Part shown: piece after piece, positions 24,853-33,614 of the stretch
How positions within the stretch are numbered: position 1 is the first letter of the stretch
Layout of the letters: each line of letters opens with the position of its first letter
Source: CAVRGQ01 sp963720785
Lineage (GTDB): Bacteria > Actinomycetota > Acidimicrobiia > IMCC26256 > DASPTH01
Length of the DNA: 64,000 bases
Assembly: GCA_963720785.1 (NCBI GenBank)
Contig: CAVRGQ010000009.1
Span: forward strand, 62,001-126,000
Reading direction: 5' to 3'
Notes under the pieces: generated by a model
Databases searched by the model: none
Told to the model about the DNA's origin: nothing
Seen by the model: the letters and a program-made list of their open reading frames with translations, nothing else
Position numbers and translations under genes: made by a program

Positions 24853-26087
24853 CACTCGCCCTTGTTCGTGACGGCAGTGCCGAGGTCGGCCGGGCCGCGC
24901 ATCGCGATCGCCGCGTCGGCGAGCACCTGCAGGGTGCGCCGGGCCGTGGACTCCCAGGTGAAGCGGGCCGCGTGCTCGCGGGCCGCGCGGCTCATCCGCT
25001 CGCGGTGGTCGGGGTCGCCGAGGAGGCGGCCGATGCCGTCGCGCAGCTCGTCGGTGCCCGAGGCGAGCAGGCCGGTGACGCCGTCGACGACCGCATCCTC
25101 GTGGCCCGACACCCGCGACACCACCGATGGCGTGCCGCACGCGGCGGCCTCGGTGACGGTCATCCCCCAGCCCTCCCGGGCGGAGGCGCTGGCGAGCACC
25201 CAGGCCCGGCGGTAGAGGTCGACCTTGACGTCTTCCTCGACCCGGCCGGGCAGCGAGATCCAGCGCTCGGCGCCGGCCTCGTGGATCTGCGCCTCGAGTT
25301 CCTCGCGCTTGTAGCCCTCGCCCACGATCACGGCTTCGAGGTCGGGGTACTGCGGCTTGAGCTGCACCAGCGCGTCGACCAGCACGTCGAACTGCTTCAC
25401 CGGCACCAGACGGCCGACCGCCACGACGAGCGGGGTGGGCGACTTGCCGGCATAGCCCTCGGTCCCGGGCGTGTAGTGCGGGTCGATGCCCGGGGGCACC
25501 ACGGTGATGCGCTTGGCCTTGAACTTGAGGTCGTGGATCAGCTCGTGCTTCGACGACTCCGACAGCGTGACGATCCTGGTGCGGCGGTACACCGGCGGCG
25601 CCAGACGGGACTCCACGAAGTTGCCGAACTTCGCGAGGTTGGGCGGCAGCGTCATCTGCCACATCTCCGCGTGCACATGGTGCAGCCAGGTGACGTGCGG
25701 GGTGCGCGACCACATCGGCGAGAAGAACGGCATGCCGTTCCAGATCTCGACGAGGCCGTCGCGCCCGCCGTGCCAGCCCATCATCTCGGAGAAGGCGGCA
25801 CGCGGGAACACGAGGTAGCGCCCCGCCTTGCGGATCACGCGGTAGCCGTCGCGCCACGACACCTGCGGGTGCCCGGCCGCGTACGACGTGCGCATCGTGA
25901 CCTCGATGCCTGCCTCGGCCCACAGCTTGGCGATGTTGGAGGCGTGGAGCTCGGAGCCGCCGGCCTCGGGGTCGTCGAGGTCGCGCCAGGCGAGCATCGA
26001 CACCCGGTGCAGCCCGGCCGCGGCCGCGATGTCACCCAGCTTGGCGACTTCGACGGCGTGGTCCGGACTCTGGTCGGGCGTCTGCAT
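24852..26087 (-). CDS. Family 4 glycosyltransferase
   Basis: This intact 411-residue GT-B enzyme has no membrane segment. The N-domain has WRDLDDPEAGGSELHASNIA and TWLHHVHAEMWQMTLP. The C-domain has VVAVGRLVPVKQFDVLVDAL, GRVEEDVKVDLYRRAWVLAS and the donor-binding EGWGMTVTEAAACGTPSVVS (E-x7-E, retaining GT4). It is coupled to the MBL-fold gene and divergent from a methyltransferase, both with TAGCAT promoters in the 110-nt gap. It is likely to be in surface polysaccharide assembly. Confidence 0.92.
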   Translation of the reverse strand: MQTPDQSPDHAVEVAKLGDIAAAAGLHRVSMLAWRDLDDPEAGGSELHASNIAKLWAEAGIEVTMRTSYAAGHPQVSWRDGYRVIRKAGRYLVFPRAAFSEMMGWHGGRDGLVEIWNGMPFFSPMWSRTPHVTWLHHVHAEMWQMTLPPNLAKFGNFVESRLAPPVYRRTRIVTLSESSKHELIHDLKFKAKRITVVPPGIDPHYTPGTEGYAGKSPTPLVVAVGRLVPVKQFDVLVDALVQLKPQYPDLEAVIVGEGYKREELEAQIHEAGAERWISLPGRVEEDVKVDLYRRAWVLASASAREGWGMTVTEAAACGTPSVVSRVSGHEDAVVDGVTGLLASGTDELRDGIGRLLGDPDHRERMSRAAREHAARFTWESTARRTLQVLADAAIAMRGPADLGTAVTNKGE

Positions 26088-26096
26088 GACCTGCGC

Positions 26097-26102
26097 ATGC
26101 TA
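26097..26102 (-). promoter_or_regulatory. Leaderless-type -10 element before the GT4 gene
   Basis: The minus-strand TAGCAT lies 9 nt upstream of the ATG at 26087. The divergent methyltransferase promoter in the same intergenic gap has the identical hexamer. Confidence 0.5.
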
Positions 26103-26185
26103 CGCGGGCGACCCCGCCCGGCCCGGCTTCTCCGTAGGGCCGAACGGCCCGAATCCAGACGCACCGAACTCGAACGGCGGGCACC

Positions 26186-26191
26186 TAGCAT
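26186..26191 (+). promoter_or_regulatory. Leaderless-type -10 element before the methyltransferase gene
   Basis: TAGCAT lies 6 nt upstream of the ATG at 26198, too close for a ribosome binding site, so the transcript is probably leaderless. Confidence 0.5.
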
Positions 26192-26197
26192 CTGCCC

Positions 26198-27004
26198 ATG
26201 GCCCGCCTCACCGGTGAGCGTCCCATGGTGGGCGCCACCCCCGATTCCCTGCTCGCCTTCCACGACGCCGGTTACCGCGAGATGCGCGACCGCATCTCCC
26301 CCGGCGCCGCCAACGGTTCGGCGGGCGTCACCATCCTCGACGTCGGCTGCGGCGTGGGCGAGCAGACCGCCAAGCTGGGCGGCATCGGCCGCCTCGTCAT
26401 CGGTGTCGACTACAGCGCCCCCACCGCGGTCGACGCCCTGAAGGAGTACGGCCCGAAGGGCCTGCGCTTCGCGGCGATGGACGGCGCCCGCATCGGGGTG
26501 AAGGACCATTCGGTCGACTACGTGTGCTCCTCGCACATCATCGAGCACTTCGTCGCTCCCGAGCAGCACGTCGCCGAACTGGCGCGGGTCACCGCCCCCG
26601 GCGGTGCCGCGTTCGTGATCACCCCGAACCGCCCGGCCGACTTCGAGAACCCCTTCCACGTGTCGTTGTTCGAGGCGCCCGAGCTGGAGTCGCTCCTGCG
26701 CCTCTTCTTCGCCGACGTCGAGGTGCTCGGCCTCGAGGGCGACGACGCCCTCCACGCCGACTTCGCCAAGCGCCGGGCCAGCGGCGAGAAGCTGCTGAAG
26801 CTCGACCCGCTGTCGATCCGCACGAAGGTGCCGCGGAGTTGGTACGTGTGGAGCTACGAGCACGTGCTCCCCGTCGTCTACAAGGCGCTCGGCTCCGACA
26901 ACACCGGCATCGGTTCGGGCCTCGACGAGTCGCACTTCTTCGCGACCAGCGACATCACGCCGAAGACCCCCGGCCTCTTCGCCATCGCCCGCAACCCCCG
27001 CTGA
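26198..27004 (+). CDS. Class I SAM-dependent methyltransferase
   Basis: This intact 268-residue protein contains SAM motif I (ILDVGCGVGEQTAKLGG near residue 47), IGVDYSAPTAVDALKEY, the motif II/post region VDYVCSSHIIEHFVAPEQHV and LARVTAPGGAAFVITPN. The C-terminal third carries FEAPELESLLRLFFADVEVL. It resembles small-molecule or sugar methyltransferases of surface-glycan loci. It ends convergently with an acyltransferase gene, with a strong hairpin in between. Confidence 0.88.
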   Translation: MARLTGERPMVGATPDSLLAFHDAGYREMRDRISPGAANGSAGVTILDVGCGVGEQTAKLGGIGRLVIGVDYSAPTAVDALKEYGPKGLRFAAMDGARIGVKDHSVDYVCSSHIIEHFVAPEQHVAELARVTAPGGAAFVITPNRPADFENPFHVSLFEAPELESLLRLFFADVEVLGLEGDDALHADFAKRRASGEKLLKLDPLSIRTKVPRSWYVWSYEHVLPVVYKALGSDNTGIGSGLDESHFFATSDITPKTPGLFAIARNPR

Positions 27005-27019
27005 CCCCGCCCGTTTTCC

Positions 27020-27070
27020 CGAACCGGCGTCAATTCCTGCCCATAGTGGGCTCGGATTGACGCCGGTTCG
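27020..27070. terminator. Bidirectional terminator-like hairpin
   Basis: A perfect 15-bp inverted repeat (CGAACCGGCGTCAAT at 27020-27034 against ATTGACGCCGGTTCG at 27056-27070) encloses a smaller stem (GCCCA/TGGGC with a 3-nt loop). It lies between convergent genes ending at 27004 and 27081. There is no long T-tract, but such stems commonly end transcription in high-GC genomes. Confidence 0.75.
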
Positions 27071-27080
27071 GTTCTCGGCG

Positions 27081-29294
27081 CTATTCGGGGTGGGTCTTGC
27101 GGGTGCCGTAGGCGGGCTCGGTCGTGGCGTCGGCGGGGGCGACTCCCTGGGCGGCCTTCACCAGTTCGGGCGCGAGCCACTGGTCGACCCAGGTGGCACC
27201 GGCCTGGGTGAAGTGCACGCCGTCGCCCCGCACCTGGATGCCGTCGATCTCGTCGGCGAAGCGCCCGTGTGGTGAGACCTTCTCGTTGAGGTCGAGCAGC
27301 GTGTAGCGGCCGGGGTTGCGGGCGAGGAAGTCGCGGTAGAGCGCGTTCACGCGGTCGACGCGCCACGGCTCGTACTCCGGCCACTCGCGCCCGCTGCCCA
27401 CCAGCTCCGGACGGTTGAAGAACGGCGTGGTCAGCACCACGAGCTTGGCCCCGCGGGACGTGAGCAGCTGGCTCGCCCGGTCGAGCTCCGACAAGAGCAG
27501 GTTGTCGTACTCGACGGTGCCGACGCGCACCCACTGGCCGTTCACCTTGCGGTCGAGGAGGTCCCACGCGCCCACGAGCAGCACCACGAGCTGCGGTTGG
27601 AACTTGTCGAGGTCGGGAGTCCAGCGCGACGCCCAGTCGTTGCACTCCGCGGAGACCGTCGTCTCCACCCCGCCTTCGAGGGTGACCTCGGCGGGCAGCA
27701 GGCCGCATCCGAGCGTGCCCCGGTCCCACACGAGCAGGTTGGAGTCGGGGATCTGGTCGAAGCCGAGGCCGAGCGACGCGGCGACGGAATCACCGAGGAT
27801 CAGCGTCTTGAACGGGCCGGCGGGGACTGCAGGCGCGCTGGTGGCCGTCGCGCCTGCGGCCGCGGTGGTGACGGGGGCGGTGGGCGGCGGCGCCTTGGCC
27901 GCCCGGTCGAGCGCCCGCTGCGTGGTGGAGGCGATCGACTCCGCGCCGCCCGTGGTGCTCACGAACAGCGCGACCACGAGTACGACCGCGGCGGCAGGCA
28001 GCACGATCGCCGGCCGGGGCACCCGCAGTCGCTTGTGCCGGATCGGCTCCTCGATCAGGAAGAACGACGCCAGCGCGAACGCGGCCGTCACGCCGAGGCG
28101 GAGCGACAGCAGGGCGTAGCCGCCGATGCCGGTGCGGGTCTCGGTGAGTGTGAGGTAGACCGGCCAGTGCCACAGGTAGAGGCCGTAGGAGATGCGCCCG
28201 ATGAAGCGCAACGGCGCCAAGGACAGGAAGGCGCCCAGCCATCCCCGCTCCGGCTGCGTCACCGACGCGATGATCGCGATCACCGCGAGCGCCGCGGTGA
28301 GGAAGCCGCCCCGGTAGAGCATGTCGGTGCGCTCCGACATCCGCCACCACAGCCACACGGTGTAGACGGCGCCCACCCACGCGGCGGTGCGGACCGCGAG
28401 CAGCGCCGCACGGGAACGGATCGGTCCGTGCACCAGGAGCAGCACGCCGACGAGCGCGCCCATCACCAGCGACTGCGCCCGGGTGTCGGTGCCGTAGTAG
28501 ACGCGCGACGGGTCCTGCCCGGGGTGGTACAGGATCGCCATCAGCAGCGCGGACCCGAGGATCATCACGACGCAGGTGACGACCAGCGCGCGGATCGACC
28601 GCCAGACCGCCAGCACCCCGAACACGATCAGGGGCCACAACAGGTAGAACTGCTCCTCGATCGCCAGCGACCACATGTGCTTGAGCGGCGAGGGCTGCGT
28701 GAACTGTGCGAAGTACGACTGGCCGGAGAAGATGAACCGCCAGTTGGCCACGTAGCCCAGCGCCGCGAGACCGTCGTTGCGGATCGTGTCGACCTCACCG
28801 GGTGCCGCGAACACTGCGGCGTACGTGACGATGCCGAGCATCACCACACCAAGTGCGGGCAGCAGGCGACGGGCCCGGCGGATCCAGAAGGCCTTGAGGT
28901 CGATGCGGCCGTTGCCGGCCCACTCCTGCACGAGCAGCGACGTGATGAGGAAGCCGCTCAGCACGAAGAAGAGGTCGACACCCATGTAGCCGCCCACCGC
29001 CCAGTGCAGGCCGGCGTGGTACAGCATCACCGACGCCACCGCGAAGGCCCGCAGCCCGTCGAGCGCGGGCTGGTACCCGAGCCGGCCCCGCAGGGTGACG
29101 GTGCGCCGCCGGTCGCGCCGCGTCGGCTCGCCCGGGGTGGGCGCGGGCCGATCGGACGCGGGGCGGTCGGAGAGGGTGCTCGCCAGCGGAGGCTCCGGGA
29201 TTCGCGGGACTGCAGCGGGTCGACAGCGGGAGACCCCAGGGTACGGGACACCCGGCCTCCGGAGCGGGCGGTCCGGGTGGCTCCGGGCCGACAC
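27081..29294 (-). CDS. Membrane acyltransferase (acyltransferase-3) with SGNH domain, OatA/OafA type
   Basis: This protein of about 737 residues has an N-terminal membrane acyltransferase domain of about ten helices: YQPALDGLRAFAVASVMLYH, VDLFFVLSGFLITSLL and WSLAIEEQFYLLWPL. A Ala/Thr linker leads to a C-terminal extracytoplasmic SGNH esterase-like domain (TLILGDSVAASLGLG, VLLVGAWDLLDRK, QVRGDGVHFTQAG). Such proteins O-acetylate peptidoglycan or polysaccharides. The reading frame is intact, but the start is unclear: no ATG is suitably placed, GTG 29294 is my choice, and a start further in (near LASTLSDRP) is possible. A very long upstream extension of this frame, antisense to the next gene, is rejected. 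Confidence 0.88.
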   Translation of the reverse strand: MSARSHPDRPLRRPGVPYPGVSRCRPAAVPRIPEPPLASTLSDRPASDRPAPTPGEPTRRDRRRTVTLRGRLGYQPALDGLRAFAVASVMLYHAGLHWAVGGYMGVDLFFVLSGFLITSLLVQEWAGNGRIDLKAFWIRRARRLLPALGVVMLGIVTYAAVFAAPGEVDTIRNDGLAALGYVANWRFIFSGQSYFAQFTQPSPLKHMWSLAIEEQFYLLWPLIVFGVLAVWRSIRALVVTCVVMILGSALLMAILYHPGQDPSRVYYGTDTRAQSLVMGALVGVLLLVHGPIRSRAALLAVRTAAWVGAVYTVWLWWRMSERTDMLYRGGFLTAALAVIAIIASVTQPERGWLGAFLSLAPLRFIGRISYGLYLWHWPVYLTLTETRTGIGGYALLSLRLGVTAAFALASFFLIEEPIRHKRLRVPRPAIVLPAAAVVLVVALFVSTTGGAESIASTTQRALDRAAKAPPPTAPVTTAAAGATATSAPAVPAGPFKTLILGDSVAASLGLGFDQIPDSNLLVWDRGTLGCGLLPAEVTLEGGVETTVSAECNDWASRWTPDLDKFQPQLVVLLVGAWDLLDRKVNGQWVRVGTVEYDNLLLSELDRASQLLTSRGAKLVVLTTPFFNRPELVGSGREWPEYEPWRVDRVNALYRDFLARNPGRYTLLDLNEKVSPHGRFADEIDGIQVRGDGVHFTQAGATWVDQWLAPELVKAAQGVAPADATTEPAYGTRKTHPE

Positions 29295-29345
29295 TCCGCC
29301 CGATCGGGGCGGCTGGGGGTACCGGGCGGAAAGGGAGGCCGCTGG

Positions 29346-29351
29346 TAGGTT
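29346..29351 (+). promoter_or_regulatory. Leaderless-type -10 element before the plus-strand glycan operon
   Basis: TAGGTT lies 9 nt before the ATG at 29361 without a ribosome binding site. It would drive the eight-gene run to 39546. Confidence 0.5.
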
Positions 29352-29360
29352 CGCGCGCCG

Positions 29361-30707
29361 ATGGAAGCCACTCGACGCCGCTTCCTCACGCGGCTGGCCC
29401 TGATCACCGCGGGGGCCGCCGCATTCAGGATCTGGTACATCCTCGGGCCGGTCACCGACCGCATCCCGAAGCTCGGCCTGGGCGACGAGTACTTCTACTC
29501 GATGCAGGCCCGACTGGTCGCGGACGGGCGGGGCTTCCTGAACCCGTTCGGCTACTACGCGCCAGTCGGCACACCCCAGCACCGGGTGTTCCCCACCGCG
29601 ATCCACCCGCCCCTCTACACGGTCTTCCTGAGCATCCCGGCAAAGCTCGGCATCGACACCCCCACCCAGCAACGCATCGTCACCGCCCTCCTCGGTTGCG
29701 TCACCGTGTTCCTCATCGGGATCCTGGCCCAGCGCCTCACCGGGCGCGACGGGGTGGGCCTGCTCGCCGCGCTGATCGCCGCCGCCTATCCCCCGCTCTG
29801 GTCGAACGACTCCGTGCTCGGCCTCGAGACGCTCTACGCCTTCCTCGTGATCGCCGCGCTGCTCGCGGTCTACCGCCTCTGGAACAAGCCCACCCTCGGC
29901 GCCGCCGCCCTGCTCTCGCTGTGGCTGTCGTTCGCCACGCTCACCCGTTCCGAGGGGGTGCTGCTCTTCCTGATGATGGCGTTGCCCACGATCGTGCTGG
30001 TGAAGGGCGTCACCCGCGTCTTCCGCTGGAAGATGCTCGGCGTGATGGCGCTCGTCGGCCTCGTGGTGGTCGGGCCGTGGGTGGTGCGCAACCTCACCAC
30101 GTTCGAGAAGCCCACCACGCTCGGCACCGGGTTCGGCTGGGTGCTGCTCGACGGCAGCTGCGACGCGGTGTTCTACGGCGACAAGCTCGGCTACTGGGAC
30201 GACTCCTGCCAGCTCAAGGACTACCCGCCGCGCATGGAGGAGACCCTCGTCGACGCCAAGGCGCGCAAGGAGGCGATCGAGTACCTGAAGGACCACAAGT
30301 CGCGCATCCCCGTGGTGATGGCGGCGCGGGTGGGCCGGGTGTTCGACGTCTACCGCCCCTTCCAGAACGTCGAGTTCAACCAGTTCTTCGAGCGACGCGG
30401 CGACGTCACGTCGTGGCTGATCCTGTTCGCCTACTGGGCGATGGCGCCGTTCGCGATCGGCGGCCTCTTCGTGCTGCGCAAGCGGCGCGTGCCCATCTTC
30501 CCATTCCTCGCGATCCTCGTGGCCACCACCATCACCATCGCGATGAGCTTCGGGATCACCCGCTACCGCGCCCCCGTCGAGGCGATCATCCCGGTGCTCG
30601 CCGCCGTCGCGATCGGCGCGCTGTGGCGGCGGTTGCGCCACTCGGAGCCGTCGAACACTCCGGAACCCGTCACTCCGGAACCCGTCCCGGTGGAGGCCAC
30701 CGCATGA
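29361..30707 (+). CDS. GT39-family (PMT_2/ArnT-like) membrane glycosyltransferase
   Basis: This intact 448-residue polytopic protein is the first of three tandem paralogues. After an Arg-rich start the first helix is followed by the extracytoplasmic catalytic loop with an acidic pair (GLGDEYFYSMQARLVADG) and HPPLYTVFLSIPAKLG, as in polyprenyl-phosphate-sugar-dependent transferases. LWSNDSVLGLETLYAF and LTRSEGVLLFLMMALP follow. A short soluble region with RVGRVFDVYRPFQNVEFNQF precedes the last helices (ITRYRAPVEAIIPVLAAVA). The sugar donor is probably a lipid phosphate sugar, and the acceptor is unknown. The stop overlaps the next start (ATGA). Confidence 0.85.
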   Translation: MEATRRRFLTRLALITAGAAAFRIWYILGPVTDRIPKLGLGDEYFYSMQARLVADGRGFLNPFGYYAPVGTPQHRVFPTAIHPPLYTVFLSIPAKLGIDTPTQQRIVTALLGCVTVFLIGILAQRLTGRDGVGLLAALIAAAYPPLWSNDSVLGLETLYAFLVIAALLAVYRLWNKPTLGAAALLSLWLSFATLTRSEGVLLFLMMALPTIVLVKGVTRVFRWKMLGVMALVGLVVVGPWVVRNLTTFEKPTTLGTGFGWVLLDGSCDAVFYGDKLGYWDDSCQLKDYPPRMEETLVDAKARKEAIEYLKDHKSRIPVVMAARVGRVFDVYRPFQNVEFNQFFERRGDVTSWLILFAYWAMAPFAIGGLFVLRKRRVPIFPFLAILVATTITIAMSFGITRYRAPVEAIIPVLAAVAIGALWRRLRHSEPSNTPEPVTPEPVPVEATA

Positions 30708-32142
30708 CCACCGTCGACGCTTCCGTCGAGGAGCCGGTGAGCGCACCCCCGGCCGACGCCGCGCCGCCGGCCGACCCCTACCCCGAGCCGCGCGACGGCC
30801 GCCGCTTCGCCATCGCGATGGTGATCGTCGGGATCGTCGCCGCCGCGGTGCGATGGATGAACGTGTTCTGGTGGCGACCCACCACCAACAACCCCGGCTA
30901 CCACGGCTACCGCATCGGCGGCGACGCCTTCTACTACCACTACCAGGCCAACGCGTTGGCGAAGGGCGCGTGGTTCGTCGACCCGCTGCTGTGGCACAAC
31001 ACCGGGCAGCAGCGCCCGAGCGCCACCCACCCGCCGTTCTACGTGATCTACCTCTCGCTGTGGTCGCGCCTGGGCCTCGACACCGTCACGTGGCACCGCT
31101 TCGCCTCCACCTTCCTCGGCATCGCCGCAGTGGTGATGATCGGTTTGCTCGGTCGCCGCATCGGCGGCAACGCGGTGGGCATCGTCGCCGCGTCGATCGC
31201 CGCGGTGTACCCGGAGCTGTGGATCAACGACGGCATGATGCTGTCGGAGCCGAGCGCGATCCTCATGACGGCCATCGCGCTCTACACGATGTACGGCTTC
31301 GCCCGGAAGCCCACCGTGCGCAACGCGGTGTACATGGGCCTCGCCGTCGGCATCACTGCGCTGAGCCGCACCGAGCTCACCATGCTCTTCATCGTGGCGG
31401 TGATCCCGCTCGCGTTGCTGGCGCGCCGCCTCTCGTGGAAGGACCGCATCCTCCGCATCGTCGCCGCGGGCCTCATGGGCGCCGTGGTGCTCCTGCCGTG
31501 GATGATCTTCAACTACACGCGCTTCGAGGAACCCACCACGATGACGAGCGCGACGGGTGCCGCGCTCTCCGCGTCCGCCTGCGACCAGACCTTCTCCGGG
31601 TACTGGCTGGGCTACTACTACAACTGTTTCCAGGGTCCGTGGCCCTCGCAGAAGCTCGACGAGTCGCAGCGCGATCTCGTCCCGCGCGAGCAGGCGATGG
31701 ACTACCTGAAGAGCCACAAGCGCGAACTCCCGAAGGTGTTGTTCGCGGCGCGTCGGCCGCCTGTGGGGCTTCTTCCGCCCGGGCCAGACCACCTTCCTCG
31801 ACTGGTGGCTCGAGGGCCGCGGGCGGGCGCCGTCGTGGATCGGCTTCTGGATGTACGTCGCGCTCGATGCCGTTCGCGGTCGGTGGGCTCGTCGTGCTGT
31901 ACCGCCGACGGATCACCATCATCCCGTTGCTCGCGGTCGCGGCCATCGCCACCTTCGCCGCCGCGATCACCTTCGGCGTCACGCGCTACCGCGCGCCCGC
32001 GGAGGTGGCGATCGTCGCTGCGGCCGCGGTCGGCCTCGTCGCCCTGTGGCAGTGGATCGCGGGCAAACGCCACCGGGCGCCGGCGCCTGACGGGCCCGAG
32101 CAGGCTGGGGCGATCGGCTCGACGGACGTGGTGGCGACATGA
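30704..32142 (+). CDS. GT39-family membrane glycosyltransferase, two frameshifts
   Basis: This is the second tandem paralogue, about 479 residues with a Pro/Ala-rich cytoplasmic start. It has IGGDAFYYHYQANALAKGAW, ATHPPFYVIYLSLWSRLGLD, LWINDGMMLSEPSAIL and LSRTELTMLFIVAVIP. The frame changes near 31752 (VGRLWGFFRPGQTTFLDWW continues) and again near 31867 (MPFAVGGLVVLYRRRITIIP). After this TFGVTRYRAPAEVAIVAAAA closes as in its neighbours. The two breaks are typical single-base indels, since conserved residues are all kept. It overlaps both neighbours by 4 nt. Confidence 0.82.
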
Positions 32143-33614
32143 CCGCCACCGTCGTCGACACCGACGCGACCACGCCCGATCCCAAGCGCGCGAGCCGCGC
32201 GCAGTGGTGGTGGCTGTTCGCCGTCGGTGGGTTCGCGCTCGTGCTGCGCGTCGTGTGGGTGCTCGTCGCCCGGCGCAACTTCGCGCTGCACGGCGACGAC
32301 TTCTTCTACCACTGGCAGGCCAACGCCCTCGCCGACGGCATGGGCTTCATCAACCCGCTCACGTGGAAGGCGCTGCACCGCATCGACCCGAGCGGCGCGC
32401 ACCCGCCGCTGTACTCCCTGTACCTCGCGGTGATCTCGAAGTTCGGCGGCACCACTCCCCTCGCCCACCGCCTCGCGTCCACCGTGCTCGGCGCCGGTGG
32501 AGTGGTGCTCGTGGGCATGGTGGCGCGCCGCATCGCCGGACCCCGCGCGATGTTGCTCGCCGCCTTCCTCGCCGCGGTCTACCCGATGCTCTGGATCAAC
32601 GACGGCATGCTCGTGAGCGAGTCGATGTACATACCACTCGTCGCCGCGATCCTGCTCTTCGCCTACCGCCTGTGGGACTCGCGCTCGTGGCTCGACGCCG
32701 CGTTGCTCGGCGCCATGATCGGCCTGGCCGCGCTCACCCGCCCCGAAGCGGTGATGCTCACCGTGCTCGTGGGTGCGCCATTCCTGTTCGTGAAGAGCAC
32801 CGGCGACCTCAAGCGCCGCATCCTGGTGTTCCTGCTCATCGGCGGCACGTGCCTCGTGGTGATCCTCCCGTGGTGGGTGCGCAACCTCACCACGTTCGAG
32901 AACCCGGTGTTCCTCGCCACCGGCCACGGCAGCGTGCTGCAGAGCGCCAACTGCGACCAGACCTACTCCGGCGACTACCTCGGCTACTGGAACATCGAGT
33001 GCATCACCGCGGGCCGCCCGCCCGCGAACGCACAGCAGGAGAAGCTCCTCAACAGCAAGGAGTTCCCCGGCGTCGCCTACCTGCTCGCCCAGGACCCGCG
33101 CGACGAGTCGGTCGCCGATGTCAAGGCCCGCAGCAAGGCCATCAACTACATCGAGGACCACCTGTCGCGAGCACCGCTGGTGGCCGCGGCGCGTGTCGGG
33201 CGCGTGTGGGGCTTCTTCCGGGTGCGGCAGGAAGTGCAGTTCGACGACTTCTTCGAGCGCCGCGGACACTGGCCGTCGTGGGCGGGCACGTGGATGTACT
33301 ACGCGCTCGTCGCGCTGTCGCTGTACGCGCTGGTGTGGATGCGCAAGCGTCGCATTGCCATCTCGCCGATGATCGCGATCATCGTGATGGTCACGTTCAC
33401 CGCGGCGATCTCGATCGGCATCACCCGCTACCGCGTGGGCGCCGACGTGATGCTCACCATCCTCGGCGGTGTCGGCCTCGAGGCGTTGTGGCGGCTCATC
33501 CGCCCGACGACGATCCCGTCGGGCGACTCCGGCGACTCCGGCCACTCGGATGACGCGACGCCGGGCGACGCGACGCCGGGCGACGAGCGCACACCGGAGC
33601 CCGTGGGGTCGTGA
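32139..33614 (+). CDS. GT39-family membrane glycosyltransferase
   Basis: This is the third tandem paralogue, intact, 491 residues. Key segments are HGDDFFYHWQANALADGMGF, GAHPPLYSLYLAVISKFG, LWINDGMLVSESMYIPLVAA, LTRPEAVMLTVLVGAP and RVGRVWGFFRVRQEVQFDDF. The last helices contain GITRYRVGADVMLTILGGVG. The cytoplasmic tail has short repeats (GDSGDSG, then DATPGDATPGDE). It shares its DD/DE catalytic loop and C-terminal RVGR...FFERRG block with the genes at 29361, 30704 and 55565. It is translationally coupled to both neighbours. Confidence 0.87.
   Translation: MTATVVDTDATTPDPKRASRAQWWWLFAVGGFALVLRVVWVLVARRNFALHGDDFFYHWQANALADGMGFINPLTWKALHRIDPSGAHPPLYSLYLAVISKFGGTTPLAHRLASTVLGAGGVVLVGMVARRIAGPRAMLLAAFLAAVYPMLWINDGMLVSESMYIPLVAAILLFAYRLWDSRSWLDAALLGAMIGLAALTRPEAVMLTVLVGAPFLFVKSTGDLKRRILVFLLIGGTCLVVILPWWVRNLTTFENPVFLATGHGSVLQSANCDQTYSGDYLGYWNIECITAGRPPANAQQEKLLNSKEFPGVAYLLAQDPRDESVADVKARSKAINYIEDHLSRAPLVAAARVGRVWGFFRVRQEVQFDDFFERRGHWPSWAGTWMYYALVALSLYALVWMRKRRIAISPMIAIIVMVTFTAAISIGITRYRVGADVMLTILGGVGLEALWRLIRPTTIPSGDSGDSGHSDDATPGDATPGDERTPEPVGS

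Noticed and set aside
29295..30746. N-terminal extension of the SGNH acyltransferase frame antisense to the GT39 gene
   Set aside because: The extension is low-complexity Arg/Gly/Glu/His and lies opposite a well-conserved membrane protein. The acyltransferase domain begins near 29090.
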